Assembly: GCF_900110925.1 (NCBI RefSeq)
Contig: NZ_FOFP01000009.1
Span: 62,001-126,000, forward strand
From: Pseudomonas cuatrocienegasensis
GTDB lineage: Bacteria; Pseudomonadota; Gammaproteobacteria; Pseudomonadales; Pseudomonadaceae
Reading direction: 5' to 3'
Length of the DNA stretch: 64,000 nucleotides
Of this stretch, positions 1-11,713 are shown in pieces. The notes under the pieces are model-generated. The model did not search any database and was not told where the DNA came from. It saw only the letters and a list, made by a program, of their open reading frames with translations. Position numbers and translations under genes: made by a program. How positions within the stretch are numbered: position 1 is the stretch's first letter; every line of letters begins with the position of its first letter.

Positions 1-705
1 GAACTCGCGCAGCTTGCGGCAGCTCATGAACATGCTGTCGAAGACTTCGCCTTCTTGCAGGGCGAGTTGTTTCTTGACCTCGACCTTGCCGTCTTTGCCG
101 ACGAACTCGATGCGTACATCACCGGCCTTGGCCATGGTGATCGACTGTTCGCTGGAGAAGAAGTCGCCGCCGCGCATGTAGTCGGCGTGGGATTGCGAGG
201 CCATGCTCCACTTACCCATGGAGTGCGGGTGCTTGCGGGCGAAAGCCTTGACCGCTGCAGGCGCGCGACGGTCCGAGTTGCCTTCGCGCAGCACTGGGTT
301 CACGGCGCTGCCGAGGACCTTGCTGTAACGCGCACGGGCTTCTTTCTCGGCGTCGGTCTGCGGGTCTTCCGGGAAGTCCGGAATGGCGTAGCCCTGGGCC
401 TGCAGCTCGGCGATGGCGCCTTTGAGCTGCGGTACCGACGCGCTGATGTTCGGTAGCTTGATGATATTGGCGTCTGGCGAGGTGGCCAGTACGGCAAGCT
501 CGGCGAGGTCATCCTCGATCTGCTTGTCTGCACCCAGTTGATCGGCAAAGCTCGCCAGGATTCGACCTGCCAGGGAGATGTCGCGCGTTTCGACGGCGAT
601 ATCTGCGGAGGCAGCGAAGGCTTCTACAATGGGAAGAAGCGAATAGGTGGCCAGGGCCGGGGCTTCGTCGGTGAAGGTATAGATGATCTTCGAACGGGTG
701 GGCAT
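1..705 (-). CDS. idh: Monomeric NADP-dependent isocitrate dehydrogenase, N-terminal part (runs off window)
   Basis: Oxidises isocitrate to 2-oxoglutarate and CO2 with NADP+ in the TCA cycle. The reading frame is open from ATG at 705 to base 1, giving 235 residues that begin [20 protein letters not shown], the typical start of the roughly 740-residue monomeric (IDH-II) family; the C-terminal two thirds lie outside the window. The internal stretch [20 protein letters not shown] and the following GKWS are also family-typical. It is divergent from the unrelated homodimeric enzyme icd at 1072, an arrangement known in Pseudomonas. Identity is firm; nothing can be said of the C-terminal active site. 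Confidence 0.93.
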   Translation of the reverse strand, partial: MPTRSKIIYTFTDEAPALATYSLLPIVEAFAASADIAVETRDISLAGRILASFADQLGADKQIEDDLAELAVLATSPDANIIKLPNISASVPQLKGAIAELQAQGYAIPDFPEDPQTDAEKEARARYSKVLGSAVNPVLREGNSDRRAPAAVKAFARKHPHSMGKWSMASQSHADYMRGGDFFSSEQSITMAKAGDVRIEFVGKDGKVEVKKQLALQEGEVFDSMFMSCRKLREF

Positions 706-1071
706 TTAGAGTTAACTCTCTTCTTTGCTGAGCGTGCACAGAAACTCGACATGCGCAGATAGGCGCCTTGGCTCCTGAAGTATCGAGCCGTACGTCGAGG
801 ACTCGCCGCAGTGATGTGGGATGCACCAGTAGAGTGTCGAACATTTCGAGCCGTCGAGCCACGGTAGCGTATCGACGGGATCAAGAAGCAGGGCGCCTTG
901 TCCAAGGCTATCCGCTCCTTATGACTCGTTAGTCATGGGTGGAGTATACCACTGCGTCAGGGCGTCGCAGAATGCCCTTGCGCATAAGACCAATGAACAT
1001 ATGGTTTCGCCCGTTTCATGTGGAGTACCCTCGGGAGACGCGCACAGTTCATACATCAGACGGAGTTCAGC
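706..1071. promoter_or_regulatory. Divergent idh/icd intergenic region
   Basis: About 366 bases separate the two divergent isocitrate dehydrogenase starts. No convincing gene is present. The region must hold promoters for both genes, but I could not identify a clear -35/-10 pair or operator by eye. A Shine-Dalgarno GGAG at 1062-1065 belongs to icd. Confidence 0.5.
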
Positions 1072-2328
1072 ATGGGATACCAAAAGATCCAAGTGCCAGC
1101 CCAGGGTGACAAAATCACCGTAAACGCCGACATGTCGCTCAATGTACCGAACAATCCGATCATCCCGTTCATCGAAGGCGATGGCATCGGCGTAGACATC
1201 AGCCCGGTGATGATCAAGGTGGTCGATGCCGCTGTCGAGAAAGCCTATGGCGGCCAGCGCAAGATTTCCTGGATGGAGGTCTATGCCGGCGAGAAAGCTA
1301 CCCAGGTCTACGATCAGGACACCTGGCTACCACAGGAAACCCTGGATGCGGTCAAGGACTACGTCGTATCCATCAAGGGGCCGCTGACCACGCCGGTCGG
1401 CGGCGGTATCCGCTCTCTGAACGTTGCCCTGCGCCAACAGCTCGATCTGTATGTCTGCCTGCGCCCAGTACGTTGGTTCGAAGGCGTGCCCAGTCCGGTG
1501 AAGAAGCCTGGCGACGTGGACATGACCATCTTTCGCGAGAACTCCGAAGACATCTATGCCGGTATCGAGTGGAAAGCTGGCTCGCCTGAGGCGAACAAGG
1601 TGATCAAGTTCCTCAAGGAGGAGATGGGCGTCACCAAGATCCGTTTCGACCAGGATTGCGGTATCGGCATCAAGCCGGTTTCCAGGGAGGGCACCAAGCG
1701 CCTGGCACGTAAAGCACTGCAGTATGTGGTCGACAACGACCGCGACTCGCTGACCATCGTGCACAAAGGCAACATCATGAAGTTCACCGAAGGGGCGTTC
1801 AAAGAGTGGGCTTACGAGATTGCGGCCGATGAGTTTGGCGCTACCTTGCTCGATGGCGGGCCCTGGATGCAGTTCAAGAATCCACGTACCGGCAAGAATG
1901 TCGTCGTCAAAGACGCCATTGCCGACGCCATGCTGCAGCAGATTCTGTTACGCCCGGCCGAGTACGATGTGATCGCCACGCTTAACCTCAATGGCGATTA
2001 CCTCTCCGACGCGCTGGCGGCTGAAGTCGGCGGGATCGGTATTGCGCCGGGCGCCAACCTGTCCGATAACGTGGCAATGTTCGAAGCGACCCACGGTACG
2101 GCACCCAAGTACGCCGGGCTGGACAAGGTCAATCCGGGTTCGCTTATTCTCTCGGCGGAAATGATGTTGCGGCATATGGGCTGGAGCGAGGCGGCCGACC
2201 TGATCATCAAAGGCACCAACGGAGCGATTTCCGCCAAGACGGTGACCTATGACTTCGAGCGGCTGATGGAGGGCGCGACCTTGCTGTCATGCTCGGAGTT
2301 TGGTGATGCGATGATCTCGCACATGTGA
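1072..2328 (+). CDS. icd: NADP-dependent isocitrate dehydrogenase (homodimeric type)
   Basis: TCA-cycle enzyme converting isocitrate to 2-oxoglutarate. The ATG at 1072 follows a GGAG and gives 418 residues starting [10 protein letters not shown], the usual length for the E. coli Icd type; an in-frame start at 1018 would add 18 unrelated residues. Ser115 in [10 protein letters not shown] corresponds to the E. coli serine phosphorylated by AceK, so flux control at the glyoxylate branch is possible, though no aceK is in this window. [15 protein letters not shown] contains the Lys-Tyr pair that marks NADP+ preference. Divergent from idh; the two proteins are not homologous in overall fold size and are usually expressed differently. 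Confidence 0.97.
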   Translation: MGYQKIQVPAQGDKITVNADMSLNVPNNPIIPFIEGDGIGVDISPVMIKVVDAAVEKAYGGQRKISWMEVYAGEKATQVYDQDTWLPQETLDAVKDYVVSIKGPLTTPVGGGIRSLNVALRQQLDLYVCLRPVRWFEGVPSPVKKPGDVDMTIFRENSEDIYAGIEWKAGSPEANKVIKFLKEEMGVTKIRFDQDCGIGIKPVSREGTKRLARKALQYVVDNDRDSLTIVHKGNIMKFTEGAFKEWAYEIAADEFGATLLDGGPWMQFKNPRTGKNVVVKDAIADAMLQQILLRPAEYDVIATLNLNGDYLSDALAAEVGGIGIAPGANLSDNVAMFEATHGTAPKYAGLDKVNPGSLILSAEMMLRHMGWSEAADLIIKGTNGAISAKTVTYDFERLMEGATLLSCSEFGDAMISHM

Positions 2329-2338
2329 TGCGGGCGCG

Positions 2339-2368
2339 CGAAGACCGACCTTGCGGCCGGTCTTCTGC
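2339..2368. terminator. Possible hairpin terminator between icd and cspD
   Basis: GAAGACCG at 2340-2347 pairs with CGGTCTTC at 2358-2365 around a 10-base loop, between the convergent icd and cspD stops. There is no good T-tract on either side, so efficiency is doubtful. Confidence 0.35.
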
Positions 2369-2385
2369 CCAAGTGGTGCTGAGGG

Positions 2386-2649
2386 TCAGGCTTGGGCGGT
2401 AGCGCGAGTTGTAGCCATTGGCGTCGACGAGGTGTCGCCATTTGCCATGACGGTGCTGATATTCACGGCATGTAGGCCTTTAGGGCCCTGGATGATATCG
2501 AAGCTGACCGGCTGGCCCGCCTTGAGCGTTTTGTAGCCATCCATCTGAATCGCCGAGTAATGGGCGAACAGGTCCTCATCGCCGCCGTCAGCAAGGATGA
2601 ATCCATAGCCCTTGGCGTTGTTGAACCACTTGACCTTACCGCTGACCAT
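2386..2649 (-). CDS. cspD: Cold-shock-domain protein CspD
   Basis: Small single-stranded nucleic acid binding protein; in E. coli CspD inhibits replication in stationary phase. The ATG at 2649 gives 87 residues beginning MVSGKVKWFNNAKGYGFI with RNP1 (KGYGFI, about residues 14-19) and RNP2 (DLFAHYSAI, about 27-35). An AGAGGGA Shine-Dalgarno lies about seven bases upstream; the in-frame start at 2667 has none. It is divergent from clpS, the same pairing as in P. aeruginosa and enteric bacteria. The tail past residue 68 (rich in Ser, Thr, Ala) is not conserved in cold-shock proteins generally and supports CspD rather than CspA. Confidence 0.93.
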   Translation of the reverse strand: MVSGKVKWFNNAKGYGFILADGGDEDLFAHYSAIQMDGYKTLKAGQPVSFDIIQGPKGLHAVNISTVMANGDTSSTPMATTRATAQA

Positions 2650-2750
2650 GCTGATATCCCTCTGCAAAGCACTCCATCACTGGAGTATCATCCACTTCGT
2701 CACCCCGACAGTTGCCGCCGGGAAACCCTGATGCCCAGAAGGGGCATTCA

Positions 2751-2778
2751 TTGTTTGTAACACCGTTTTGCCTATAGT
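2751..2778 (+). promoter_or_regulatory. Candidate sigma-70 promoter for clpS-clpA
   Basis: TTGTTT at 2751-2756 and TATAGT at 2773-2778 are 16 bases apart, placed 83 bases before the clpS start. The -10 is good, the -35 weak. Confidence 0.35.
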
Positions 2779-2860
2779 CAAGGCGCAGCTGCAATAGACC
2801 GAGAAGCTGGTCAAACTCCATCCAGTGCCTATTCGCCCAATCAAGAATCCGTATCCCAGC

Positions 2861-3223
2861 ATGCATGCAAGTAGCCAGATTCGACTAACATTCAATCAGG
2901 ATCGCCCCACCACGCATGAGGACGATGGCTCCGGTGTTGCCGTGCAGGAGGCCAGGCCGGCGTTGCAGGCACCTCCTCTGTATAAGGTGGTCATATTTAA
3001 TGACGATTACACGCCAATGGATTTTGTGGTTGAAGTGCTTGAGGTGTTCTTCAGCATGAACCGCGAGGTGGCTACGCGACTGATGCTCACCGTCCATACC
3101 GAAGGTCGGGCCGTGTGCGGCATGTATACGCGAGATATAGCCGAAACTAAGGCGATGCAGGTTAATCAATACGCTAGGGAGAGCCAGCATCCGCTACTCT
3201 GTGAGATCGAGAAGGACGGTTAA
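2861..3223 (+). CDS. clpS: ATP-dependent Clp protease adaptor ClpS
   Basis: Delivers N-degron substrates to ClpA-ClpP by binding the N-domain of ClpA. The ATG at 2861 gives 120 residues, matching the Pseudomonas family (about 120); upstream starts add residues not seen in homologs. Conserved signatures are [20 protein letters not shown] (about 41-60), whose Asn-Asp pair contacts the N-terminal residue of substrates, and HTEGRAVCG with the binding-pocket region. It lies 29 bases before clpA, so the two are almost certainly cotranscribed. The aminoacyl-tRNA-protein transferases bpt and aat, which create N-degrons, lie just downstream on the other strand. Confidence 0.97.
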   Translation: MHASSQIRLTFNQDRPTTHEDDGSGVAVQEARPALQAPPLYKVVIFNDDYTPMDFVVEVLEVFFSMNREVATRLMLTVHTEGRAVCGMYTRDIAETKAMQVNQYARESQHPLLCEIEKDG

Positions 3224-3252
3224 CGCCGGCCATTGGGGCATGAGGTGAAGCT

Positions 3253-5523
3253 ATGTTAAATCGAGAGCTCGAAGTCACCCTCAATCTAGCCTTCAAGGAG
3301 GCACGTACCAAGCGTCATGAGTTCATGACGGTTGAGCACCTGCTGCTTGCGCTGCTGGATAACGAGGCTGCCGCCAGCGTCCTGCGTGCGTGCGGTGCCA
3401 ACCTGGACAAGCTGCGGCATGATCTGCAGGAGTTCATTGATTCCACCACGCCACTGATTCCACAGCACGATGAAGAACGTGAGACTCAGCCAACCCTGGG
3501 CTTTCAGCGTGTTCTGCAGCGCGCCGTATTTCACGTGCAGAGTTCCGGCAAGCGTGAAGTAACAGGCGCCAACGTGCTGGTGGCGATTTTCAGCGAGCAG
3601 GAAAGCCAGGCAGTCTTCCTGCTCAAGCAACAAAGCGTCGCGCGCATTGATGTGGTCAATTTCATTGCCCATGGTATTTCCAAGGTGCCCGGTCACAGTG
3701 GCCATCCGGAAGCCGAGCAGGAAATGCAGGACGAAGAGGGCGGTGAAGCGGCTGCCTCTAGCAATCCGCTGGATGCCTACGCCAGTAACCTGAACGAACA
3801 GGCCCGCCAGGGACGCATTGACCCGCTGGTCGGGCGCGAGAGTGAAGTCGAGCGTGTCGCGCAGATTCTTGCTCGCCGGCGCAAGAACAACCCGTTGCTG
3901 GTTGGCGAAGCCGGCGTAGGTAAGACGGCCATCGCTGAAGGGCTTGCCAAGCGCATCGTAGATGGCCAAGTGCCCGATTTGCTTTCTGATAGCGTGGTTT
4001 ACTCCCTGGATCTAGGCGCTCTCCTGGCCGGAACCAAGTACCGCGGTGACTTCGAGAAGCGCCTCAAAGCGCTGCTCAACGAGCTGCGCAAGCGTCCACA
4101 CGCCATTTTGTTCATCGATGAAATTCACACCATTATCGGCGCCGGTGCGGCATCGGGCGGGGTGATGGATGCATCCAACCTGCTCAAGCCGATGCTCTCT
4201 TCCGGTGAGATTCGCTGCATTGGCTCCACCACGTTCCAGGAGTTCCGCGGCATCTTCGAAAAGGACCGTGCCCTGGCGCGGCGCTTCCAGAAGGTTGATG
4301 TCAGTGAGCCCTCCGTGGATGACACCTATGGCATCCTCAAGGGCCTCAAGGGGCGTTTCGAGCAGCACCACGGTATCGAGTACAGCGACGAGGCCCTGCG
4401 TGCAGCGGCCGAGCTGGCTGCGCGCTACATCAACGACCGGCACATGCCGGACAAGGCCATCGACGTGATCGATGAAGCCGGTGCCTACCAGCGCCTGCAG
4501 CCACTGGAGCGCCGCGTGAAGCGTATCGAGGTGGCGCAGGTGGAAGATATCGTCGCCAAGATCGCGCGTATCCCCCCGAAGCATGTGTCCAGCTCCGACA
4601 AGGAGTTGCTGCGTAACCTGGAGCGCGATCTCAAGCTCACGGTCTTCGGCCAGGAGGCGGCCATCGACTCGTTGTCTACGGCTATCAAACTGTCGCGAGC
4701 CGGGCTCAAGGCGCCCGACAAACCGGTGGGTTCCTTCCTGTTCGCTGGTCCGACCGGTGTGGGCAAAACCGAGGCGGCGCGTCAGTTGTCCAAGGCGCTG
4801 GGGATCGAGCTGGTGCGCTTCGACATGTCCGAGTACATGGAGCGGCACACCGTTTCACGGCTGATCGGTGCGCCACCTGGTTATGTCGGTTTCGACCAGG
4901 GAGGGCTGCTGACCGAGGCGATCACCAAGCAACCGCATTGTGTGCTGCTGCTCGATGAAATCGAAAAGGCCCATCCGGAAGTCTTCAACCTGCTGCTGCA
5001 GGTCATGGACCACGGCACCCTGACCGACAACAACGGGCGCAAGGCGGATTTCCGCAATGTGATCCTGATCATGACCACCAACGCCGGTGCCGAGACAGCC
5101 TCGCGGGCATCGATTGGTTTCACCCATCAGGACCATTCGTCCGATGCGATGGAGGTGATCAAGAAGAGCTTCACACCGGAGTTCCGTAACCGTCTGGATA
5201 CCATCATTCAGTTCGGCCGCCTGAGCCACGAAGTCATCAAGAGCATCGTCGACAAGTTCCTTACCGAACTGCAGGCGCAGCTTGAGGACAAGCATGTCAC
5301 TCTGGAAGTTAGTGAGGCGGCGCGCGGTTGGCTGGCCGAGCAGGGGTATGACGTGCATATGGGCGCTCGTCCGATGGCGCGCTTGATCCAGGACAAGATC
5401 AAGCGACCGCTGGCCGAAGAGATTCTCTTTGGCGAACTGGCCGAGCATGGTGGTGTGGTGCATATCGACTTTGTCGCGGGTGAGCTGACCTTCGACTTTG
5501 AGACAACCGCCGAACTGGCCTGA
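3253..5523 (+). CDS. clpA: ATP-dependent Clp protease ATP-binding subunit ClpA
   Basis: AAA+ unfoldase that feeds proteins to ClpP. 756 residues, the standard ClpA length, starting [17 protein letters not shown] after an AGGTGAAG Shine-Dalgarno. The N-domain (about 1-145) binds ClpS; two AAA+ modules carry Walker A motifs GEAGVGKT (about residue 218) and GPTGVGKT (about 500), with Walker B FIDEIHT and LLDEIEKA. The absence of a long middle coiled coil distinguishes it from ClpB. It is followed by a strong bidirectional terminator, so the clpS-clpA transcript ends here. Confidence 0.98.
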   Translation: MLNRELEVTLNLAFKEARTKRHEFMTVEHLLLALLDNEAAASVLRACGANLDKLRHDLQEFIDSTTPLIPQHDEERETQPTLGFQRVLQRAVFHVQSSGKREVTGANVLVAIFSEQESQAVFLLKQQSVARIDVVNFIAHGISKVPGHSGHPEAEQEMQDEEGGEAAASSNPLDAYASNLNEQARQGRIDPLVGRESEVERVAQILARRRKNNPLLVGEAGVGKTAIAEGLAKRIVDGQVPDLLSDSVVYSLDLGALLAGTKYRGDFEKRLKALLNELRKRPHAILFIDEIHTIIGAGAASGGVMDASNLLKPMLSSGEIRCIGSTTFQEFRGIFEKDRALARRFQKVDVSEPSVDDTYGILKGLKGRFEQHHGIEYSDEALRAAAELAARYINDRHMPDKAIDVIDEAGAYQRLQPLERRVKRIEVAQVEDIVAKIARIPPKHVSSSDKELLRNLERDLKLTVFGQEAAIDSLSTAIKLSRAGLKAPDKPVGSFLFAGPTGVGKTEAARQLSKALGIELVRFDMSEYMERHTVSRLIGAPPGYVGFDQGGLLTEAITKQPHCVLLLDEIEKAHPEVFNLLLQVMDHGTLTDNNGRKADFRNVILIMTTNAGAETASRASIGFTHQDHSSDAMEVIKKSFTPEFRNRLDTIIQFGRLSHEVIKSIVDKFLTELQAQLEDKHVTLEVSEAARGWLAEQGYDVHMGARPMARLIQDKIKRPLAEEILFGELAEHGGVVHIDFVAGELTFDFETTAELA

Positions 5524-5544
5524 TCACTGCTGTTTCGCCCAACA

Positions 5545-5574
5545 AAAAACGCCCGGCATAAGCCGGGCGTTTTT
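5545..5574. terminator. Bidirectional Rho-independent terminator between clpA and infA
   Basis: An AAAAACGCCCGGC arm, an ATAA loop and a GCCGGGCGTTTTT arm form a GC-rich stem flanked by A-tract and T-tract, so it can terminate clpA on the plus strand and infA on the minus strand. Confidence 0.92.
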
Positions 5575-5612
5575 ATGGGTGCTTGCAGCGCTGGGGCGTG
5601 ACGCGCAGCCGA

Positions 5613-5831
5613 TTAACGGGCGCGGTAGGTAATACGACCCTTGCTCAAGTCATAAGGCGTCAACTCGACGCGCACTTTGTCGCCAGTGAGAATGCGGATG
5701 TAGTTCTTGCGCATCTTTCCGGAGATGTGCGCGGTTACGACGTGCCCATTTTCCAACTCCACACGGAACATGGTGTTGGGCAGGGTGTCGACGACAGTGC
5801 CTTCCATTTCGAAGCTGTCTTCTTTCGACAT
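5613..5831 (-). CDS. infA: Translation initiation factor IF-1
   Basis: Binds the A-site of the 30S subunit during initiation with IF-2 and IF-3. ATG at 5831 gives exactly 72 residues, the universal IF-1 length, starting [19 protein letters not shown], an S1-like OB fold including RVELENGH and the conserved end [10 protein letters not shown] longer frame to 5885 adds 18 unsupported residues. It sits downstream of bpt on the same strand, as in other pseudomonads, and ends at the shared terminator at 5545-5574. Confidence 0.98.
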
Positions 5832-5931
5832 GCAGTAAAGCCCTCGGTATCCAATGAATGGCCCGGCGCAACTGGCCCCAGGCAAAAGCGGCGTGCATTG
5901 TGCCCGAAAATAGTGGTTTACGCCAAGGACT

Positions 5932-6639
5932 TCAGGTAAGGGCGACCCATCGCTGATTAACGAACAGCTCGATAGGCCGGTATTGGGTCTTGTAGTTCAT
6001 CTTGCGGCAGGCCTTGATCCAGTAGCCGAGGTAGACCGCCTCAAGGCCAAGGCGCAGGGTTTCGTTGATTTGCCAGAGGATGGCGAAGCGGCCCAGGCTG
6101 CGCTGTTCCTCGCCCGGTTCATAAAAGGTGTAGACCGCCGAGAGGCCATTGGGCAAGACGTCGGTAACAGCGATGGCCAGCAGGCGCCCGTCCTTGCGGA
6201 ACTCGAAAAAACGGCAAAAGGCCAAATCCCTGACCAAAAAGGTGGCGAACTGTTCGCGACTCGGCGGGTACATGTCACCGTCGGCATGGCGCTGCTCGAT
6301 GTAGCGCACATACAAGCCGTAATACTCGTCCGTGAACGTGGGCCGCACGCTGCGTACGGTCAAGTCCTGGTTGCGCTTGAGTACCCGGCGTTGCTGGCGG
6401 TTGGGGGTAAAGCGGGCCGCGGGGATGCGTGCCGGCAGGCAGGCGGTGCAGCGTTGGCAGTGGGGGCGGTACAGGTGGTCTCCGCTGCGGCGAAAGCCCA
6501 TTTCTGAAAGTTCGGCATACACGGTCTCATCCATGGGCTGACTGGGGTCGAGGAACAGGGTGGTGGCTTGTTCGTCGGGCAGATAGCTGCAGGGATGGGG
6601 TTGGGTGGCATAGAACTTCAGCCGCGCCAGTTCGGTCAT
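5932..6639 (-). CDS. bpt: Aspartate/glutamate leucyltransferase (Bpt, arginyl-transferase family)
   Basis: Transfers leucine from Leu-tRNA to N-terminal Asp or Glu, producing a type-2 N-degron for ClpS-ClpAP. 235 residues, normal for bacterial Bpt/Ate. N-terminal motif [15 protein letters not shown] and the Cys-rich [13 protein letters not shown] (about 61-73) match the N-terminal ATE domain; the C-terminal GNAT-like part includes [16 protein letters not shown] and [15 protein letters not shown]. Annotated as arginyltransferase in older records, but bacterial members of this type (Vibrio Bpt) use leucine. Part of a trxB-aat-bpt-infA gene row on the minus strand. Confidence 0.95.
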
Positions 6640-6736
6640 GGTCGACTCTCGCTAGGGAGCTACAGGGCGTGTGCCGGTTTCACTGCATGAAACGACAACA
6701 GGCTTTGATCAGTGTAAGCCAGGGTTTGGCGCACGC

Positions 6737-7417
6737 CTAGGCGCGCCAGTCGACTGGGCAGGGCAGATCAAGGTCGCGGGCCAGGTAGCTGGCAAAGCTT
6801 GCCCGGCTGATGGCCCGCGCGCCTAGGCTGTGCAGATGTTGGGTTGGCATCTGGCAGTCGATCAGACTGAAACCGGCGGCCTGCAAATGACGAACCAGGG
6901 TTACGAAACCGACCTTGGAGGCGTTGTCGGTGCGGCTGAACATTGACTCGCCGAAAAACAAACGACCCATGGCCAGGCCATACAGGCCGCCCACCAGCAC
7001 GCCATCCTGGCGTACCTCGACCGAATGGGCCAGACCGCGGCGATGCAGCTCCAGGTAGGCTTGTTGCATCGCGTCGGTGATCCAGGTGCCATCGGCATAG
7101 TCGCGCGGCGCGGCACAGGCGGCGATGACAGCGGCAAAATCCTGGTCGAAGCTGACCGTGAAGCGTTGCTGACGCAAAACCTTGGTCAGGCTGCGGGATA
7201 CATGCAGTTCGTCGGGAAACAGCACGGTGCGCGGGTCGGGCGACCACCACAGCAGCGGTTGGCCATCCTGGTACCAGGGGAAGCAGCCGTGCCGGTAGGC
7301 GGCGATCAGGCGTTCGGCGCTCAGATCGCCGCCAGCGGCCAGCAGCCCGTTGGGCTCACGCAACGCCTGCTGCAGGGGCGGGAATGCCAGAGAATCGCGC
7401 GACAACCAGGTCAGCAT
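6737..7417 (-). CDS. aat: Leucyl/phenylalanyl-tRNA-protein transferase
   Basis: Adds Leu or Phe from aminoacyl-tRNA to N-terminal Arg or Lys of proteins, marking them for ClpS-ClpAP. 226 residues from ATG 7417 ([19 protein letters not shown]); a TTG at 7423 would add two residues. Family signatures [37 protein letters not shown] and [25 protein letters not shown] are intact. Upstream Shine-Dalgarno is weak, and the gene is 45 bases after trxB, so translation may rely on readthrough from that operon. Together with bpt, clpS and clpA this window holds most of the bacterial N-degron pathway. Confidence 0.96.
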   Translation of the reverse strand: MLTWLSRDSLAFPPLQQALREPNGLLAAGGDLSAERLIAAYRHGCFPWYQDGQPLLWWSPDPRTVLFPDELHVSRSLTKVLRQQRFTVSFDQDFAAVIAACAAPRDYADGTWITDAMQQAYLELHRRGLAHSVEVRQDGVLVGGLYGLAMGRLFFGESMFSRTDNASKVGFVTLVRHLQAAGFSLIDCQMPTQHLHSLGARAISRASFASYLARDLDLPCPVDWRA

Positions 7418-7462
7418 GGCCAAGCACCGAAGTGGGGGAGGGCGGCGTTGCCGCCCGCAGGC

Positions 7463-8422
<960 letters not shown>

Positions 8423-8636
8423 TCATAAGCCTTTGTCACAAAAGAGAATGCGTGCTCCAATTGAGCCGCAGGAGTGATGTTGCCGGGTATGCTACACCGA
8501 AGCAGGTGGCGAGCGGGAGCCGTGCGCGGCCAGGGGCTTGCGCAGCACATGGCAGCACAAAGCTAAAGTCGTACAATAGGGCAGATCATTGCTAATCGAC
8601 CACTCGGCGCCACGCCGACGCAGGAATAAACCCGTT

Positions 8637-11039
8637 TTGAAGAACTCCAGCCCCACCACTCAGGCACCGCTGTGGCGCCAGCAATTGCCCTCCCGACTCA
8701 AGGAAGGCGCGCTCATCGCCTTGGGGGCCCTGTGCCTGTATCTGTGGATGGCGCTGTTGACCTATGACCCGGCTGATCCGGGCTGGACCCACACCAGCAA
8801 TGTCGAGCAGGTGCAGAATGCCGCTGGACGTGCCGGGGCCTGGTTCGCCGATATCCTGTTTATGGCGCTAGGTTACTTTGCCTACCTGTTCCCGCTGCTG
8901 CTGGGCGTGAAGACTCTGCAGGTGTTCCGCTCGCGCCACCAGCCTTGGCAGTGGAGTGGCTGGCTGTTCTCCTGGCGCCTGATTGGCCTGGTATTTCTGG
9001 TGCTGTCGGGGGCCGCATTGGCCTATATCCATTTCGAGTCGGGCAACAGCATGCCCGCGTCTTCAGGTGGCGCGCTGGGTGAGAGCCTCGGTCATCTGGC
9101 GATCAATGCGCTCAACGTGCAGGGCAGTACGCTGCTGCTGATCTCACTGTTTCTCTTCGGCCTCACTGTGTTCACTGATCTGTCCTGGTTCAAGGTCATG
9201 GACCTGACCGGCAAGATCACCCTGGACCTGGTCGAGCTGGTGCAGACTCTGGTCAACCGCTGGTGGAGTGCGCGTCAGGACCGCAAGCAACTGGTCGCGC
9301 AATTGCGTGAGGTGGACGAGCGGGTGAATGAGGTCGCCGCGCCCGTGGTGCGTGATCGCCGCGAGCAAGCGCGGGTCAAGGAGCGTCTGATCGAGCGCGA
9401 AGACGCCCTGAACAAGCACATGATGGAGCGCGAGAGTCGCCCGGCACCGGTGATTACGCCGCCGGCGGCGCCAAAAGCGGTGGAGCCGAGCAAGCGGGTG
9501 CAGAAAGAGAAACAGGTATCCCTGTTTGTCGACAGCGCCGTCGAAGGCACACTGCCGCCGATTTCCATTCTCGACCCTGCCGAAGTCAAGAAAGTCGCCT
9601 ATTCCCCCGAGTCGCTGGCCGGCGTTGGCCACCTGCTGGAGATCAAGCTGAAGGAGTTCGGTGTCGAGGTCACGGTCGACTCCATCCACCCCGGCCCGGT
9701 CATCACCCGTTACGAGATTCAGCCGGCCGCAGGGGTCAAAGTCAGCCGCATTTCCAATCTGGCCAAAGACCTGGCGCGCTCGCTGGCAGTGACCAGTGTA
9801 CGTGTGGTCGAGGTGATCCCCGGCAAGACCACGGTGGGTATCGAGATCCCCAACGAAGACCGGCAGATCGTGCGCTTTTCCGAGGTGCTGTCGTCCAGCG
9901 AGTACGATGAAGCCAAGTCGCCGGTTACCCTGGCCCTGGGCCATGACATTGGCGGCAAACCGGTGATCACCGACCTGGCAAAGATGCCTCACTTGCTGGT
10001 GGCCGGTACCACCGGTTCGGGTAAGTCGGTTGGGGTCAACGCGATGATCCTGTCGATCCTGTTCAAGTCCAGCCCGGAAGAGGCCAAGCTGATCATGATC
10101 GACCCGAAAATGCTCGAGCTGTCGATCTACGAAGGCATTCCCCATCTGCTCTGCCCAGTGGTTACCGACATGAAGGAGGCCGCCAACGCACTGCGCTGGA
10201 GCGTCGCCGAAATGGAGCGGCGCTACAAGCTGATGTCGAAGATGGGCGTGCGCAACCTGGCGGGCTTCAACCGCAAGATCAAGGACGCCATCGAGGCCGG
10301 TACGCCGATCGCCGACCCGCTGTACAAGCGCGAGAGCATGCACGATGAAGCGCCGCTGCTCAAACCGCTGCCGACCATCGTGGTGGTGGTCGATGAGTTC
10401 GCCGACATGATGATGATCGTCGGCAAAAAGGTTGAAGAGCTGATTGCCCGTATCGCCCAGAAAGCACGAGCCGCAGGCATTCACCTGATTCTTGCGACCC
10501 AGCGCCCGTCGGTGGACGTGATCACCGGTCTGATCAAGGCCAACATTCCAACCCGCATGGCGTTCCAGGTGTCGAGCAAGATCGACTCGCGGACCATTAT
10601 CGACCAGGGCGGCGCCGAGCAATTGCTCGGCCACGGTGACATGCTCTACATGCCTCCGGGCACCAGCCTGCCGATTCGTGTGCATGGCGCTTTTGTTTCC
10701 GACGAGGAAGTGCACCGCGTGGTCGAAGCCTGGAAGCTGCGTGGGGCGCCGGACTACAACGAAGAGATTCTGGCGGGCGTGGAGGAGGCCGGCAGTGGCT
10801 TCGAAGGCAGCAGTGGCGAGGGTGGCGACGACAGCGAAGATGATCCGCTGTACGACGAGGCTGTGAACTTCGTGCTGGAAAGCCGTCGCGCCTCTATTTC
10901 TGCAGTGCAGCGCAAACTGAAGATCGGCTACAACCGCGCCGCACGGATGATCGAAGCCATGGAAATGGCCGGCGTGGTGACCTCGATGAATACCAATGGC
11001 TCGCGTGAAGTAATTGCCCCAGGGCCTACGCGCGACTGA
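8637..11039 (+). CDS. ftsK: DNA translocase FtsK
   Basis: Septum-anchored motor that pumps chromosomal DNA and activates XerCD at dif. I chose TTG at 8637 (800 residues) because AGGAA lies about ten bases upstream and homologs begin near this point (family start MKNSS/MKKSTA-like, then PLWRQQL); another TTG at 8589 would add 16 residues. Four to five membrane segments occupy about residues 20-185, then a linker, then the motor with Walker [14 protein letters not shown] and Walker [15 protein letters not shown]. The C-terminal gamma winged helix ([21 protein letters not shown]) reads KOPS sequences. It precedes lolA by 31 bases. Confidence 0.96.
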   Translation: MKNSSPTTQAPLWRQQLPSRLKEGALIALGALCLYLWMALLTYDPADPGWTHTSNVEQVQNAAGRAGAWFADILFMALGYFAYLFPLLLGVKTLQVFRSRHQPWQWSGWLFSWRLIGLVFLVLSGAALAYIHFESGNSMPASSGGALGESLGHLAINALNVQGSTLLLISLFLFGLTVFTDLSWFKVMDLTGKITLDLVELVQTLVNRWWSARQDRKQLVAQLREVDERVNEVAAPVVRDRREQARVKERLIEREDALNKHMMERESRPAPVITPPAAPKAVEPSKRVQKEKQVSLFVDSAVEGTLPPISILDPAEVKKVAYSPESLAGVGHLLEIKLKEFGVEVTVDSIHPGPVITRYEIQPAAGVKVSRISNLAKDLARSLAVTSVRVVEVIPGKTTVGIEIPNEDRQIVRFSEVLSSSEYDEAKSPVTLALGHDIGGKPVITDLAKMPHLLVAGTTGSGKSVGVNAMILSILFKSSPEEAKLIMIDPKMLELSIYEGIPHLLCPVVTDMKEAANALRWSVAEMERRYKLMSKMGVRNLAGFNRKIKDAIEAGTPIADPLYKRESMHDEAPLLKPLPTIVVVVDEFADMMMIVGKKVEELIARIAQKARAAGIHLILATQRPSVDVITGLIKANIPTRMAFQVSSKIDSRTIIDQGGAEQLLGHGDMLYMPPGTSLPIRVHGAFVSDEEVHRVVEAWKLRGAPDYNEEILAGVEEAGSGFEGSSGEGGDDSEDDPLYDEAVNFVLESRRASISAVQRKLKIGYNRAARMIEAMEMAGVVTSMNTNGSREVIAPGPTRD

Positions 11040-11070
11040 CACCCTTTTTTGCTCTATTACGAGGACTTCA

Positions 11071-11697
11071 ATGCGCCTTTATCGCCTGTTGCTTTTAGCC
11101 GTACTCAGCGTTTCCTGCCTCACCGCTCAGGCTGAGGATGCCGCTGCCGTGCAGCGCCTGACTCAGCTGCTCGATCAGGCCCAGACCCTGACCGCGCGTT
11201 TCTCCCAGCTGACCCTCGATGGCAGCGGCACCCAGTTGCAGGAGACCGCCGGCGAGCTGGCGCTCAAGCGTCCTGGGCTGTTCCGCTGGCACACCGATGA
11301 GCCGATGGAGCAACTGCTGGTCTCCAATGGCGAGAAAGTCTGGCTGTATGACCCGGATCTGGAGCAGGTCACCATTCAGGCCCTGGACCAGCGCCTGACC
11401 CACACCCCAGCGCTGCTGTTGTCTGGTGATGTGTCGCAGATCCAGGACAACTTCGACATCACCTTCAAGGAAGGCGGCAATGTCGTGGACTTCATCCTCA
11501 AGCCGAAATCCAAGGACACCCTGTTCGACAGCCTGCGCCTGTCGTTCCGGGCCGGTGTGCTCAATGATATGCAACTGATCGACAGCATCGGTCAGCGCAC
11601 CAATATCCTCTTTCTGGCCGTCAAGATGAACCAGCCCGTCGATGACGCGCAGTTCACCTTCGAGGTGCCGGAAGGCGCCGACGTCATTCAGGAATAA
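11071..11697 (+). CDS. lolA: Outer-membrane lipoprotein carrier protein LolA
   Basis: Periplasmic chaperone carrying lipoproteins from LolCDE to LolB. ATG 11071 follows GAGGA and gives 208 residues with a signal peptide of about 20 residues ([21 protein letters not shown], cut before EDAAAV). The mature part has [14 protein letters not shown] and a beta-barrel-like pattern typical of LolA. Located between ftsK and rarA as in most gammaproteobacteria; the next start is 16 bases after its stop, indicating an operon. Confidence 0.95.
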   Translation: MRLYRLLLLAVLSVSCLTAQAEDAAAVQRLTQLLDQAQTLTARFSQLTLDGSGTQLQETAGELALKRPGLFRWHTDEPMEQLLVSNGEKVWLYDPDLEQVTIQALDQRLTHTPALLLSGDVSQIQDNFDITFKEGGNVVDFILKPKSKDTLFDSLRLSFRAGVLNDMQLIDSIGQRTNILFLAVKMNQPVDDAQFTFEVPEGADVIQE

Positions 11698-11713
11698 GAG
11701 CCCCTTAACCGCC

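Noticed and set aside
9144..11042. A 632-residue minus-strand open frame inside ftsK
   Set aside because: It mirrors the codon pattern of ftsK, has no family features or Shine-Dalgarno, and FtsK is certain. The same applies to long antisense frames in katE (34832-36571), glgE (40259-41836), treS (41752-43314) and glgB (45437-47005).
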